This document shows, one piece after another, positions 39,906-49,117 of a stretch of 64,000 nt of DNA. Below the pieces are notes generated by a model, which was not told the DNA's origin, ran no database searches, and saw only the letters and a program-made list of their open reading frames with translations. Source of the stretch: Epsilonproteobacteria bacterium UBA4036 (GTDB lineage: Bacteria > Campylobacterota > Campylobacteria > Campylobacterales > Arcobacteraceae); NCBI GenBank assembly GCA_002382325.1, contig DGAG01000002.1, positions 57,170 to 121,169 on the forward strand, in the 5' to 3' direction. Numbering within the stretch: the stretch's first letter is position 1; the number at the start of each line of letters is the position of its first letter. Position numbers and translations under genes: made by a program.

Positions 39906-42092
39906 ATGGTTAACTTTATTAAAAAAAAGATAAGTAATAAAATAATTTTTTCTTTACTTATTTTGATGACAATCAACAGTATTGCCGTTGTTGTTTTTAC
40001 CGCAAAAATCGTCCACGATGATTCAATAAAAACCACAAAAGCAAATTTAGATATGCTCAACGCAGCAATGTTTCAAAGTCTTCGAAATGCTATGACTACG
40101 GGTATTCCTGAAGAGATTCAAAAAGCAGAAGAAGAAGCACGAAAGATTCAAGGGGTTAAACAACTCGTTGTTGCAAAAAGTCAACCCCTCATTGATATGT
40201 ATTCACCCGGTGAAGCCATGACAGATGACCCCCAAATCCTTCAATCTTTTAAAGATAAAAAAGAGCAAGTTTTAGAAAACTTTGGTGAAAAGGGACACAA
40301 CTTACGAATGATTAAACCCATGATTGCCACACAAGAGTGTTTGATGTGTCATGCCAATCAACAAGTGGGTGATATTATTGGTATCATGGATTTAACCTTC
40401 TCTTTAGACAGTGCTGATACACAAATTAAAGAGTTGATTATGTACATTTTATTGATTTCAACCATTTTGGGATGGGCAACGATTATTCTTATTTTAATCA
40501 TCGTTAAAAAAGCAACCAATCCTATTAACAGTTTAAAAGAAGGATTTGAAAACTTAATTACCTCTAATGACGCCAATATTAAACTCTCGGTTACCTCAAG
40601 CGATGAGATTGGAGATGTCGCAATCTTATTTAACAAATACATGGACAAAGTCAATGAAGGGCTTAAACAAGATGAAAAAGTTATTGAAGAGGCCAATGAC
40701 GTTTTAGAAAAAACCAGTAACGGGTTTTTTGTTTATAGTGTTAAATCAAAAGCGGCCAACCCTTACGTTGAAGATTTAAAAAATAAATTAAACTTTATGA
40801 TTGCCAATACCAAAGCCACTTTAGACAAAATTAACGCCACGTTAAGAGAGTACTCTGAATCAAAATTTGATACGAAAATCAATGACCAAGGTTTATACGG
40901 TGATTTAGGTTCAGTTGCCAGTGGTATCAAACTTGTAGGAAATAACACCTCTGAAATTTTAGCCATGATTATGAACACCGGCGATTCATTAAAAGAGAAT
41001 ACAAAAGTGCTTTCAAATGCGTCTGCAAATTTATCAAAATCATCGAATAAACAAGCGGCATCTCTTGAAGAGACAGCTGCGGCACTTGAAGAGATTACCT
41101 CCAATATTAAAGGCAACACAGAAGCCTCTTCAAAAATGGCAATGTTGGCACAAAACGTAACGGCATCGGCACAAAATGGTTTGACTCTTGCTAACCAAAC
41201 AGCAAAATCAATGGATGAGATTAATACGCAAGTCAGTTCAATCAATGAAGCCATTGAGGTCATTGATCAAATTGCCTTCCAAACCAATATCTTAAGTTTA
41301 AATGCAGCCGTTGAAGCCGCCACAGCAGGTGAAGCCGGAAAAGGTTTTGCTGTTGTTGCAGCTGAAGTGCGAAACTTAGCCTCACGAAGTGCAGAAGCTG
41401 CCAAAGAGATTAAAGATATTGTGGAACAAGCCAGTTCTAAAGCCCAAGCAGGAAAACAAATTTCAACTAAAATGATTGAAGGGTATGATGAGTTAAATTC
41501 TAATATCAAAAATACCATTGAAATGATTGAAAATGTTGCCAATGCCAGTAAAGAACAAGAACGTGGAATTATTCAAATCAATGATGCGGTAAATGCTTTA
41601 GATAAATCAACACAAGAAAATGCCACCGTAGCGGACAGAATTTCAAATATGTCTGAGCAAATTGCTCAAATGTCAAACTCTCTTGTTACCGCCGCTTCAA
41701 GAGCAAGTTTCTTAAGTGATGCTCGAAATGAAGTATGCGATATTGACTTGGTGTATGACACAGCAAAATTGAAAGTCAATGTTTTAAAACTCAAAGATAC
41801 CATCTATTCAAAATTTGGAAGTTTTGAAAACTTTACTGTTGAAGCCAATAAAGCCACTCAAACTTGGCTCGATGGTTTTGTACAAACGCATCCAGACTGT
41901 AATATGGAGACCATTACTGAAATATCTCAACTCAATAAAGAGTTGACAACAAAACTTCAAGTTTTGGTCAATGCCAACAGTCAAAAAGAGTCAAACAGCA
42001 CATTGAATGAAAAAGCCAAAGAAGTGGAAATCTGTTCATTGAGGATTTTTGCCATGCTAAATAAACTCAAACGTGAAATTTGCAGTCAATAA
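39906..42092 (+). CDS. Methyl-accepting chemotaxis protein with c-type heme sensor motif
   Basis: 728 aa. TM1 about 12-34, a periplasmic domain 35-175 of Tll0287-like/DUF3365 type with the heme-attachment motif CLMCH (Cys145, Cys148, His149), TM2 about 178-202, HAMP about 205-257, then the signalling domain with the conserved hairpin (AFQTNILSLNAAVEAATAGE, about 458-477). The last about 115 residues are a helical extension with Trp and several Cys and no recognised domain. It probably reads redox or small gaseous ligands for taxis. Confidence 0.88.
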   Translation: MVNFIKKKISNKIIFSLLILMTINSIAVVVFTAKIVHDDSIKTTKANLDMLNAAMFQSLRNAMTTGIPEEIQKAEEEARKIQGVKQLVVAKSQPLIDMYSPGEAMTDDPQILQSFKDKKEQVLENFGEKGHNLRMIKPMIATQECLMCHANQQVGDIIGIMDLTFSLDSADTQIKELIMYILLISTILGWATIILILIIVKKATNPINSLKEGFENLITSNDANIKLSVTSSDEIGDVAILFNKYMDKVNEGLKQDEKVIEEANDVLEKTSNGFFVYSVKSKAANPYVEDLKNKLNFMIANTKATLDKINATLREYSESKFDTKINDQGLYGDLGSVASGIKLVGNNTSEILAMIMNTGDSLKENTKVLSNASANLSKSSNKQAASLEETAAALEEITSNIKGNTEASSKMAMLAQNVTASAQNGLTLANQTAKSMDEINTQVSSINEAIEVIDQIAFQTNILSLNAAVEAATAGEAGKGFAVVAAEVRNLASRSAEAAKEIKDIVEQASSKAQAGKQISTKMIEGYDELNSNIKNTIEMIENVANASKEQERGIIQINDAVNALDKSTQENATVADRISNMSEQIAQMSNSLVTAASRASFLSDARNEVCDIDLVYDTAKLKVNVLKLKDTIYSKFGSFENFTVEANKATQTWLDGFVQTHPDCNMETITEISQLNKELTTKLQVLVNANSQKESNSTLNEKAKEVEICSLRIFAMLNKLKREICSQ

Positions 42093-42124
42093 AAAAAGGG
42101 GAAGCTTTTTCGCTTCCCCTTTTT
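42093..42124. terminator. Strong bidirectional terminator
   Basis: Stem 42093-42105 with 42112-42124 (AAAAAGGGGAAGC pairing GCTTCCCCTTTTT), loop of 6, flanked by A-run and T-run. It closes the chemoreceptor gene and the convergent CheZ-like gene. Confidence 0.9.
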
Positions 42125-42146
42125 GATGTATTAAAAAACCAATACC

Positions 42147-42605
42147 TTACTTCATCGAAGCAATCAGTGCTTCAAGCTCTTCATCACTGACCAAGTCACT
42201 TGTCGCATCTCCAGCAATATGCTTAGCACTGGGAGCAATATCTTCATCAACGATATGCAACGTTTGGTTCATCAATTTTGAAATAGACCGCATATTGTTA
42301 ATCACTCGTTCAATTTTTTGTCGATGAATGTCTTGATACTGCATGGTTGACATAATATCCATCACAATATTTTCGATTAATGCCAGTTCTTCTTCAACAC
42401 TGTTTGATGAATCTTTTAAACGTCCGGTAATTTCTAAAATAGACTCTAACTTATCAAAAATCTCAGTGGCTTTCACTTCGGATTCTTTGGTTACACTGCC
42501 TAATTGCTCTGCCATATCATGGTGAGGGCTTTGTTCGTCACTCTCTTCAATATGAGCATTAACAATATCACCCGCCATTAAAGCATCTAACTCTTCTTGT
42601 GTCAT
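42147..42605 (-). CDS. cheZ: CheZ-like chemotaxis phosphatase
   Basis: 152 aa. The central helix MQYQDIHRQKIERVINNM has the D-x-x-x-Q pair (Asp92, Gln96) of CheZ that hydrolyses phospho-CheY, and the length fits the remote CheZ group of Campylobacterota. The ends are both acidic motifs: MTQEELDALMAG at the N-terminus, like the CheY-binding start of FliM and FliY, and SDEELEALIASMK at the C-terminus, the usual CheY-binding tail of CheZ. It lies next to a chemoreceptor. Confidence 0.75.
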   Translation of the reverse strand: MTQEELDALMAGDIVNAHIEESDEQSPHHDMAEQLGSVTKESEVKATEIFDKLESILEITGRLKDSSNSVEEELALIENIVMDIMSTMQYQDIHRQKIERVINNMRSISKLMNQTLHIVDEDIAPSAKHIAGDATSDLVSDEELEALIASMK

Positions 42606-42650
42606 AACTCTGCCTTATAAAAATATGGTAAAGTTTAGCCAATCTTTACT

Positions 42651-42668
42651 TAATAACTTAAGTTATTA
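42651..42668. repeat. 18-bp perfect palindrome
   Basis: TAATAACTTAAGTTATTA, between the truD stop and the CheZ-like start, both genes leftward. It is too AT-rich for a good terminator and may be a protein-binding site controlling the CheZ-like gene, or a weak terminator of truD. Confidence 0.5.
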
Positions 42669-43730
42669 CTAATGAATTAATTCACTGATTAATTCAGTGG
42701 CATAAGAGCCTTTGGGTAAAGTAAATGAAATTTCCATCCAATTTTTTTCATCTTTATAATTGCTTTCAATTTCTTGAGGAAAAATCCAAGCAAATCGACG
42801 TGCTCCATCTTCAGGAATTTTTATATCATACTCTTTTTCAATTTCATAGGCTAACCCTACACTGACTTTAATTTTTTTACCTGCTAATATTCCTGTGGGA
42901 ACTCGATCTCTGTCATAAAACTTTTGGGCTTCTTCTTCCAAATTTTCAACGTGAAAGATTTTTCCAAACGGATAATGACTCATCAAATCTCCTGGAAGAA
43001 GTTTAAACGGATGCTCTTGTTTTTTCATTTGTTTGACAATATCTAAAGGTAATCCCAATTTCTCATAAATGGCTTTGGGTTCAAACGCATCAACCAATTT
43101 AGAAAGTTCAATTCTTTTTGATAACCAATCGTTAAAAAGATGACTTTGATACGCATTGATGTACATTTGTCGAAGTTTTTGGCTTCTCTCTTTGAGTTTT
43201 CCTTGAACAATCAATTCACCTTTTTTGTAATTATCACCCTCAATTCCAAATCGTTGAAAACCAAAATAATTGGGAATACCCCAGGTAACCATTTGACCTA
43301 AAATTTGTTCGATTTTTCTTGAATCAACGGTATTAACCCGTTTTAATCGAATAAAAAATTTATTCCCTTTTAGATGCCCTATTCTGATTTTATTGTTATG
43401 ATAGGTCGTTTCCAATATTTTAATATTGTCGTGATGAAACTTAGCCAGATTGGCTTCACACGATTTTGGCACAGAAAACGACTGTACTGTCATGGCATTT
43501 TTATCTTTTAATCCAGCATAACCAATATCTTTGGCTTTACATCCTAATTGTTCTGAAAAAATTTGTTGCGCGTCCCATGTGGTCAAATCTTTTTTTCTAA
43601 ACTTGATAATTAGGTGTTCACCCTCACCACTGAACTCATACAGAGGAATTTCTGTTACCACAAAGTCGTCTTTGTTTTGTTTAAATACTACGTCAAGTTT
43701 TGAGTGGTTCAAATAAAATTGTTTATTCAT
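42669..43730 (-). CDS. truD: tRNA pseudouridine synthase D
   Basis: Makes pseudouridine 13 in tRNA-Glu. 353 aa with the catalytic Asp in AGLKDKNAMTVQSF (about residue 77), the NYFGFQRFG motif near residue 158 and the TruD insertion domain. It overlaps thiL by one base. Confidence 0.93.
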   Translation of the reverse strand: MNKQFYLNHSKLDVVFKQNKDDFVVTEIPLYEFSGEGEHLIIKFRKKDLTTWDAQQIFSEQLGCKAKDIGYAGLKDKNAMTVQSFSVPKSCEANLAKFHHDNIKILETTYHNNKIRIGHLKGNKFFIRLKRVNTVDSRKIEQILGQMVTWGIPNYFGFQRFGIEGDNYKKGELIVQGKLKERSQKLRQMYINAYQSHLFNDWLSKRIELSKLVDAFEPKAIYEKLGLPLDIVKQMKKQEHPFKLLPGDLMSHYPFGKIFHVENLEEEAQKFYDRDRVPTGILAGKKIKVSVGLAYEIEKEYDIKIPEDGARRFAWIFPQEIESNYKDEKNWMEISFTLPKGSYATELISELIH

Positions 43731-44551
43731 TAAAAATGGTGTCCTTTACATTCACACGTATATTCGCCTTGAATAGTTTTGGCAAATATATTGAGTTTTA
43801 CTTTGTGTTTTTTAGCTATTTTTTCTATTTTTTGTTGATGTTCTGGTAAAAAAGTAAAAAGCAGTTCATACTCTTCTCCTGAACAACCTATATCATTGCT
43901 GATGGGTTCAAAGAATTCAAAACCCATATTGTTGGCTTTACTTAATCGTTCACATTCAAAAAACAACCCATCGGAAATATCTAAAGCCGCATTGAGATAT
44001 TTTGAAACTTCATAAAAAAACTTTGGTTGCAGTGTAGGTTTGATAAACTTTGATTTTTTATCAACTTTTTTCCCTTTTAAAAGCAATTGCAAATCTCTTT
44101 TACAACTGCCCAGTGTTCCTGTATAACAAACCAAATCGCCTACTTGACTTCCACTTCGTAAAATGGGTTTTTTGACTTTTGAAATAATCGTAACAGAAAT
44201 ATCCAGTTTAACATTGCTGATGGTGTCACCCCCAATAATCTCAATGCCAAACTTTTTTGCCACACTGTTAAAGCCATCTGCCAATTCATCAAGTTGTTTT
44301 AAGGTAAACTCTTTAGGAATAGCTACGCTTAACAGTGCATATTTAGCCTTGGCATTCATGGCAATCACATCAGAAATATTGACCAGCATCGCTTTTTGTG
44401 CAATTTGTTTTAAGCTCATCCAGTCACGTTTGAAATGAACATTTTCAAAAAAGGCGTCCATGCTGTAAACCCATTTGCCTACAACTGCCCCATCATCGCC
44501 AATAAATTTAGAGTTTGAAAATTGTTTGATAAAATAGTCTTCTTTATTCAT
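43730..44551 (-). CDS. thiL: Thiamine-monophosphate kinase
   Basis: Phosphorylates thiamine monophosphate to the diphosphate. 273 aa PurM-like fold with FIGDDGAVVG (residues 16-25), MDAFFENVHF metal-binding Asp, MLVNISDVIAMNAK, EIIGGDTISN and ALDISDGLF. Slightly short for the family but all motifs are present. Confidence 0.93.
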   Translation of the reverse strand: MNKEDYFIKQFSNSKFIGDDGAVVGKWVYSMDAFFENVHFKRDWMSLKQIAQKAMLVNISDVIAMNAKAKYALLSVAIPKEFTLKQLDELADGFNSVAKKFGIEIIGGDTISNVKLDISVTIISKVKKPILRSGSQVGDLVCYTGTLGSCKRDLQLLLKGKKVDKKSKFIKPTLQPKFFYEVSKYLNAALDISDGLFFECERLSKANNMGFEFFEPISNDIGCSGEEYELLFTFLPEHQQKIEKIAKKHKVKLNIFAKTIQGEYTCECKGHHF

Positions 44552-44611
44552 TCGCGGATTTTAGCATAATTCCACTTCAGTTTCTAATATTTTTCTTAAA
44601 TTAATGAATTA

Positions 44612-44626
44612 GGATAAATTTTATCC
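44612..44626. promoter_or_regulatory. Perfect palindrome upstream of the superoxide reductase gene
   Basis: GGATAAATTTTATCC, a 15-base perfect dyad around a central T, about 60 bases before the ATG and about 20 bases upstream of -10-like sequence (TATGATAAAAT near 44645). Position and form suit a repressor site such as those of Fur/PerR-type regulators, but it does not match a textbook box exactly. Confidence 0.45.
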
Positions 44627-44683
44627 GATATTATTTAAAAAAATTATGATAAAATGACATAATTTAAAATTTAGGAGATAAAA

Positions 44684-45064
44684 ATGCCAAAAATCAATAG
44701 ATATGTTGACATCGATACCGTAGAAAGAGAAGCGAAAAAAGATTATATTGACAGACACTCACCTTTTATTCACTGTGAGTCAAGTGCAACAAAAGGACAA
44801 CCTTTTGCCGTAACAGTTAAAATGGGAAATGAATATTCTCATCCAGATGATTTCGACCACTATATTTCAAGTATTTCACTTTTTAATGGCGAAACACTAT
44901 TAGCTAAAGCAGAGTTTATGGCAGGTGCTTTAGGCAATGAAAAAGGACATCAAACCGTTACTTTCAACATCGTTCCAACAGGAAAATTAAATCTTGTAGC
45001 CCACGCATACTGTACCAAGCATGGGGTTTGGGAATCAGACCCTATGGTGGTTACTGTTCAGTAA
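44684..45064 (+). CDS. Superoxide reductase (neelaredoxin type)
   Basis: 126 aa. Non-heme iron enzyme that reduces superoxide to hydrogen peroxide. The five ligands are visible: His25 (RHSPF), His53 and His59 (HPDDFDH), Cys110 and His113 (CTKHGVW). The desulforedoxin N-terminal domain is missing, as in class II. At the usual E-K-H-x-P loop this protein reads D-R-H-S-P, so the mobile Glu and the Lys are replaced by Asp and Arg. Good ribosome site (GGAG), own terminator, single-gene unit. Confidence 0.88.
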   Translation: MPKINRYVDIDTVEREAKKDYIDRHSPFIHCESSATKGQPFAVTVKMGNEYSHPDDFDHYISSISLFNGETLLAKAEFMAGALGNEKGHQTVTFNIVPTGKLNLVAHAYCTKHGVWESDPMVVTVQ

Positions 45065-45086
45065 CTAATAAAAGCACTATTCTATC

Positions 45087-45120
45087 AAAAAGGTAAGGAG
45101 CTTTTACTTCTTACCTTTTT
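45087..45120 (+). terminator. Terminator of the superoxide reductase gene
   Basis: Stem AAAAAGGTAAG (45087-45097) with CTTACCTTTTT (45110-45120), followed by more Ts. It separates the gene from the leftward polysaccharide locus. Confidence 0.85.
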
Positions 45121-45189
45121 TTACTTAACACATAATTTTAAACAGTCTCTTTTGAGAGATGTTTGACAATTATATTGTAGTTAAAAAAT

Positions 45190-45282
45190 TTAAACAGCAG
45201 TCTTAACAAAATCTGTATAATTTAAATACCCCATCCAAACGCCAAATAATTCTAATATAACTAAAGATACCCCCAAAATATG
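45190..45282 (-). other. Short hydrophobic open frame at the end of the polysaccharide locus
   Basis: 31 codons without a start (first TAG just upstream) reading HILGVSLVILELFGVWMGYL and then NYTDFVKTAV plus stop: one membrane-helix-like segment. It could be the 3' stump of a membrane-protein gene lost when the polysaccharide genes were exchanged, or chance. A second overlapping frame starts from ATGG inside the preceding stop region (33 codons) and is also hydrophobic. Nothing else was found in 45,121-45,293. Confidence 0.2.
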
Positions 45283-45293
45283 CTATTGTTCTT

Positions 45294-46097
45294 TTAACTT
45301 CCATGATTTTCTTTTTTACTTTTGACTTTAGCTAAAATATTATAACTGTAACCTTTGAGTATTTCTATCATTTTTATAGGATATTTTCTTAAAATAACTA
45401 AATGGTTAGTTTTTATTCCATTATCTCTTATAGCCTTTACAACTTCAATATTATTAAAAATCTTACTTTTTAAGCCACCGGTACTCAACCCTCCAACTCT
45501 CATTTTTATTATAGGCAAATTGATATATGAATATGTAATCTTATTTATGTAAAGTAATCGTACAAACATTTCATAATCTCCTGCTATTTTGTAATCTACT
45601 TTATACCCACCATATTTTTCATAAACATCTTTTTTTACAAAGAAAGTAGGATGTGGAGGCATTAAACCATATGTTAATTTTTCTGGTGTAAAATTTTTAG
45701 CACTGTAGTATCTCAATACTTTATCAAAATTGTCATCTTTAATAAACAACAAATCAGCAAATACTGAATCTACTTTTTTTTTCTCAAACTCATCTGCAAC
45801 TCTTTGAATCACTAAATTATCAAGATAAAAATCATCACTATGAATAAAACCGATAACATCACCTGTTGAAATACTTATTCCCTTATTTATTGCCGCATAA
45901 AGCCCATGATCTTGTTCACTAACAATTTTACTAATCTTGTCTTGATATTCATGAATTATATGCATCGTGTCATCTGTACTTTGTCCATCAATAAGGATAT
46001 ATTCAATATTATCATATGTTTGGGTCAATACTGATTCTATAGTTCTTCTGATAGTCTTGGCACCATTTAAAACAACTGTTATTATTGAAATTTTCAT
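45294..46097 (-). CDS. Family 2 glycosyltransferase
   Basis: 267 aa GT-A enzyme. MKISIITVVLNGAKTIRRTI at the N-terminus, YILIDGQSTDDT, and the metal-binding Asp motif IHSDDFY (about residue 85). It would transfer one sugar to the growing polysaccharide on the cytoplasmic side. Last gene of the leftward locus; overlaps the upstream gene by 4 bases. Donor and acceptor unknown. Confidence 0.85.
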   Translation of the reverse strand: MKISIITVVLNGAKTIRRTIESVLTQTYDNIEYILIDGQSTDDTMHIIHEYQDKISKIVSEQDHGLYAAINKGISISTGDVIGFIHSDDFYLDNLVIQRVADEFEKKKVDSVFADLLFIKDDNFDKVLRYYSAKNFTPEKLTYGLMPPHPTFFVKKDVYEKYGGYKVDYKIAGDYEMFVRLLYINKITYSYINLPIIKMRVGGLSTGGLKSKIFNNIEVVKAIRDNGIKTNHLVILRKYPIKMIEILKGYSYNILAKVKSKKENHGS

Positions 46098-47161
46098 AAA
46101 AATTTTTCACCTAACACTTTTTTATAAAATTCTACTGTCTCTTTAAAACACTTATCCCAGTTGAACTTTTTTACTTGCGCTAATCCTTTTTTGATTATTT
46201 TATCCCTATAATCTTTATTTTCTAGTTTTAATATGACTCTGACAAATTCTTCAATTTCTATTTTATCTACCAATAATCCAGCATCACCAGCAACTTCTGG
46301 TATGGAAGAAGTATGAGTACTTACTACAGGGCATCCAGCACTCATAGCTTCAGCTATTGGTATTCCAAAACCTTCATAATAGGATGGATACAAAAGACAA
46401 AATGCATTGTTATATAAAATATTTAAATCTTTTGCACTTATCCCTTGAAAATGAAAATATCCTTTTTTCAGTAAATCATTTTCTTTATCAGATATATCTT
46501 CTCCACCAACAATAACCAAAATGCAGTTATGTATCTGTTCTACAACCTTAACTGCTATTTCAAAATTTTTATAGCCCTTTCTATCTCCAACGTAGAGGAT
46601 ATATTTTTTATCTTGTAAATTTTGATAATAATTTGTTAAATATTGAGATGCTTCGTTTAATTGACAAAATGTATCACTTACTCCATTATAAATCACTTTT
46701 ATTTTTTCTTCTTTTATATTTGGATAAAACTTTAAAAGATCTTTTTTTGTATTTTCAGATATGCATATAATTCCATCACTTTTATTAATGACTCTGCTTT
46801 TTTGCCAAGAATGGACAACCCTTGCCAAACCACTTCTGTAGTACTCATAAGTAAAGTCATGCACTGTGGTTATATTCGCAATATCTTTTTGATTTGCAAT
46901 ACGATAGTAGCTACTATGAAAAATAGAGCCTTTAGGAAGCTTTTGTTGAAAGTCTAGGTATCGATTCATTTTATAGTTTATAGATGACTCTTTTTTAAAA
47001 TCTATATCCAAATAAGACATAAAAATATTATCATTAGGATAACCATAAAAGGCTATATCAAACCCAGCATCAAGAAATCTTGAGCTCAATTCACTCCAAT
47101 AAGCAGATATACCACCAGCTTTTTGCAAAGAGTAGATGATATTATCATAAACTATTTTCAT
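46094..47161 (-). CDS. Family 4 glycosyltransferase (GT-B)
   Basis: 355 aa GT-B retaining enzyme. KIVYDNIIYSLQKAGGISAYW is the typical GT4 start, HDFTYEYY is in the acceptor domain, and the donor-site motif is LLYPSYYEGFGIPIAEAMSAG (E-x7-E). It resembles mannosyl- or rhamnosyltransferases of O-antigen loci; the sugar is not known. Confidence 0.88.
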   Translation of the reverse strand: MKIVYDNIIYSLQKAGGISAYWSELSSRFLDAGFDIAFYGYPNDNIFMSYLDIDFKKESSINYKMNRYLDFQQKLPKGSIFHSSYYRIANQKDIANITTVHDFTYEYYRSGLARVVHSWQKSRVINKSDGIICISENTKKDLLKFYPNIKEEKIKVIYNGVSDTFCQLNEASQYLTNYYQNLQDKKYILYVGDRKGYKNFEIAVKVVEQIHNCILVIVGGEDISDKENDLLKKGYFHFQGISAKDLNILYNNAFCLLYPSYYEGFGIPIAEAMSAGCPVVSTHTSSIPEVAGDAGLLVDKIEIEEFVRVILKLENKDYRDKIIKKGLAQVKKFNWDKCFKETVEFYKKVLGEKFL

Positions 47162-47162
47162 A

Positions 47163-47903
47163 TCATTTACCTATTCCTAAAATTTTTTTGATAAGTAGTT
47201 TTACTAATTCTATTATTATAAGTTTTAGATAGTAGATATTCACACCAAAACTTTTATCGATTATCTTCCATCTACTTACAATACTATCAATTCTCTTTAT
47301 ATCAGAAACTCCACCAGCACTTACACTTGTAACTATCATCGGTACATAATTAAATTTTTTATTTGCTTTAAATAGACTGTAAAAAAGTTCATAATCTGCC
47401 GTGATACGATTGGATTCATTGAATCTATACTTCTTTAAAATATCTTTTTTTACAAAACAGCTTTGGTGAGAGAAAATCATTCCTTTCCAAATATCTTCAA
47501 TAGACTGATCAGCTTTTATTATCTTTCTTTTTGAGGCATATCTTACTTCTTTATCTCCATAAACAATATTCACATTATCATCAAGCTTTAGCAATATGGT
47601 TTTTAAAATACTTGAATCATAAAACATATCTCCGCTATTCATAAAACAAATCCATTCTCCATTTGCAATATTTACAGCTTTATTCATTGCATTGTAAATG
47701 CCACTATCTTTTTCACTGACTAAAATATCTATTTTATCTTTATATTTTTCTATCACTTGCAAAGTACCATCGGTTGAAACACCATCTACAACGATATACT
47801 CTAGTAAAATATTTTGAGATAAAACTGATTGTATAGTTTTTTCGATATTTTGTCTATCATTTAAAACTACTGTAATTATTGATATTTTTAATGAATTAAA
47901 CAC
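47163..47903 (-). CDS. Family 2 glycosyltransferase
   Basis: 246 aa, similar in plan to the gene at 45294: KISIITVVLNDRQNIEKTI, YIVVDGVSTDGT and the metal site FMNSGDMFYD (N-S-G-D instead of x-D-D). The start is probably GTG at 47903, inside the end of the previous gene (16-base overlap). Confidence 0.83.
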   Translation of the reverse strand: MFNSLKISIITVVLNDRQNIEKTIQSVLSQNILLEYIVVDGVSTDGTLQVIEKYKDKIDILVSEKDSGIYNAMNKAVNIANGEWICFMNSGDMFYDSSILKTILLKLDDNVNIVYGDKEVRYASKRKIIKADQSIEDIWKGMIFSHQSCFVKKDILKKYRFNESNRITADYELFYSLFKANKKFNYVPMIVTSVSAGGVSDIKRIDSIVSRWKIIDKSFGVNIYYLKLIIIELVKLLIKKILGIGK

Positions 47904-49117
47904 ATTTTCATCTCATCTTGACTTAATATATTACACATAATATATGTTGATGCATAATTTATTTTTCTATTAAATAATTTATTTCTAAGTCCAAATGCTC
48001 TATGTTCGAATTTATCAAATATCAACTCTATATCAATTTGGTTTTTAAATAATTCTTTTATCTGATAAACTAAAACTAAATTTTTATTTTTAAATGATCG
48101 GTTAAGAGGTTTTTGCCCATTAATTTGGATATTGACTTCTTGATTTTTAATATGGCTTTGTAAAACTAAAACTACATAAGGATTTTGTTCTAGTTTATAA
48201 TATGGAAATGAAATTTTTACATTTTTCTCTAAAAATGCCGAATGATGGACAACTCCATATAAATTTTGCTCTGTAAAATGTTTATGATTATAAAACATAT
48301 TGTTAATTGAAAGTATCCTATAAAATAAAGCTTTTAATCTAAACCCTATCTTTTCCCTTACTGAAATTGCATTATTTGCTTGAACTCTATACTCTCCAGA
48401 AGAATATGAATAATAAGCATACGGTAAAATTGACTGCATATGTAACTTATTTATTTGCTTAAGTTCTTCTAATCTTTTAGTTCCACCTGTAGAAGTTTTC
48501 GTTTCTTCAAACTCACGATTGACAGCAAAGAGTTCTCTTTCATAGTGAAACTTTGCTCCATATTTTACCATACGACACCACATCTCCCAGTCAAACCCAA
48601 AGTGAAAATCTTTGGTAAAGCCTTCACATTTATCATATATCTCTTTTCGCCAAAAACAAGCAGGTTGCATGATAAAGTCAGTACAGGACCTAAGTCTATA
48701 TTCACTATACGGCTCTATTTCTGTAAAGTATCTGTAAAATTGTTCATCTTCAGTAACAAAAGTACAGTTACCATATACCACATCTATCTCTGGATTTTCT
48801 TCAAATATCTTTGCTACTTTTTTAAATGTTTCGGGATAGTAATAGTCATCTGAATTAATATAAGCATATATATCACCCGTAGCATGAGTAAAGCCTTTGT
48901 TTATAGCATCCGATTGCCCATCATCTGGCTCTGAAACAAATACATCTATCTGATTTCCATAACTTTGCACCACATCTTGAGTGCCATCTTTTGAGTTACC
49001 ATCTATAACTATATATTCCACATTTGGATAGTGCTTTTTATTTTCTAGTACACTTTTTATGGTTGTATCTATATATTTTTTATGATTGTATGTCGGGGTT
49101 ACAATTGAAAATTTCAT
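47888..49117 (-). CDS. Family 2 glycosyltransferase with C-terminal extension
   Basis: 409 aa. The GT2 domain fills about residues 1-235 (FSIVTPTYNHKKYIDTTI, YIVIDGNSKDGT, YINSDDYYYP). The remaining 170 residues are not typical GT2; strands such as PYVVLVLQSHIKN and VLVYQIKELF suggest a separate beta-rich domain. It overlaps the methyltransferase gene by 4 bases. Confidence 0.82.
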   Translation of the reverse strand: MKFSIVTPTYNHKKYIDTTIKSVLENKKHYPNVEYIVIDGNSKDGTQDVVQSYGNQIDVFVSEPDDGQSDAINKGFTHATGDIYAYINSDDYYYPETFKKVAKIFEENPEIDVVYGNCTFVTEDEQFYRYFTEIEPYSEYRLRSCTDFIMQPACFWRKEIYDKCEGFTKDFHFGFDWEMWCRMVKYGAKFHYERELFAVNREFEETKTSTGGTKRLEELKQINKLHMQSILPYAYYSYSSGEYRVQANNAISVREKIGFRLKALFYRILSINNMFYNHKHFTEQNLYGVVHHSAFLEKNVKISFPYYKLEQNPYVVLVLQSHIKNQEVNIQINGQKPLNRSFKNKNLVLVYQIKELFKNQIDIELIFDKFEHRAFGLRNKLFNRKINYASTYIMCNILSQDEMKMCLIH

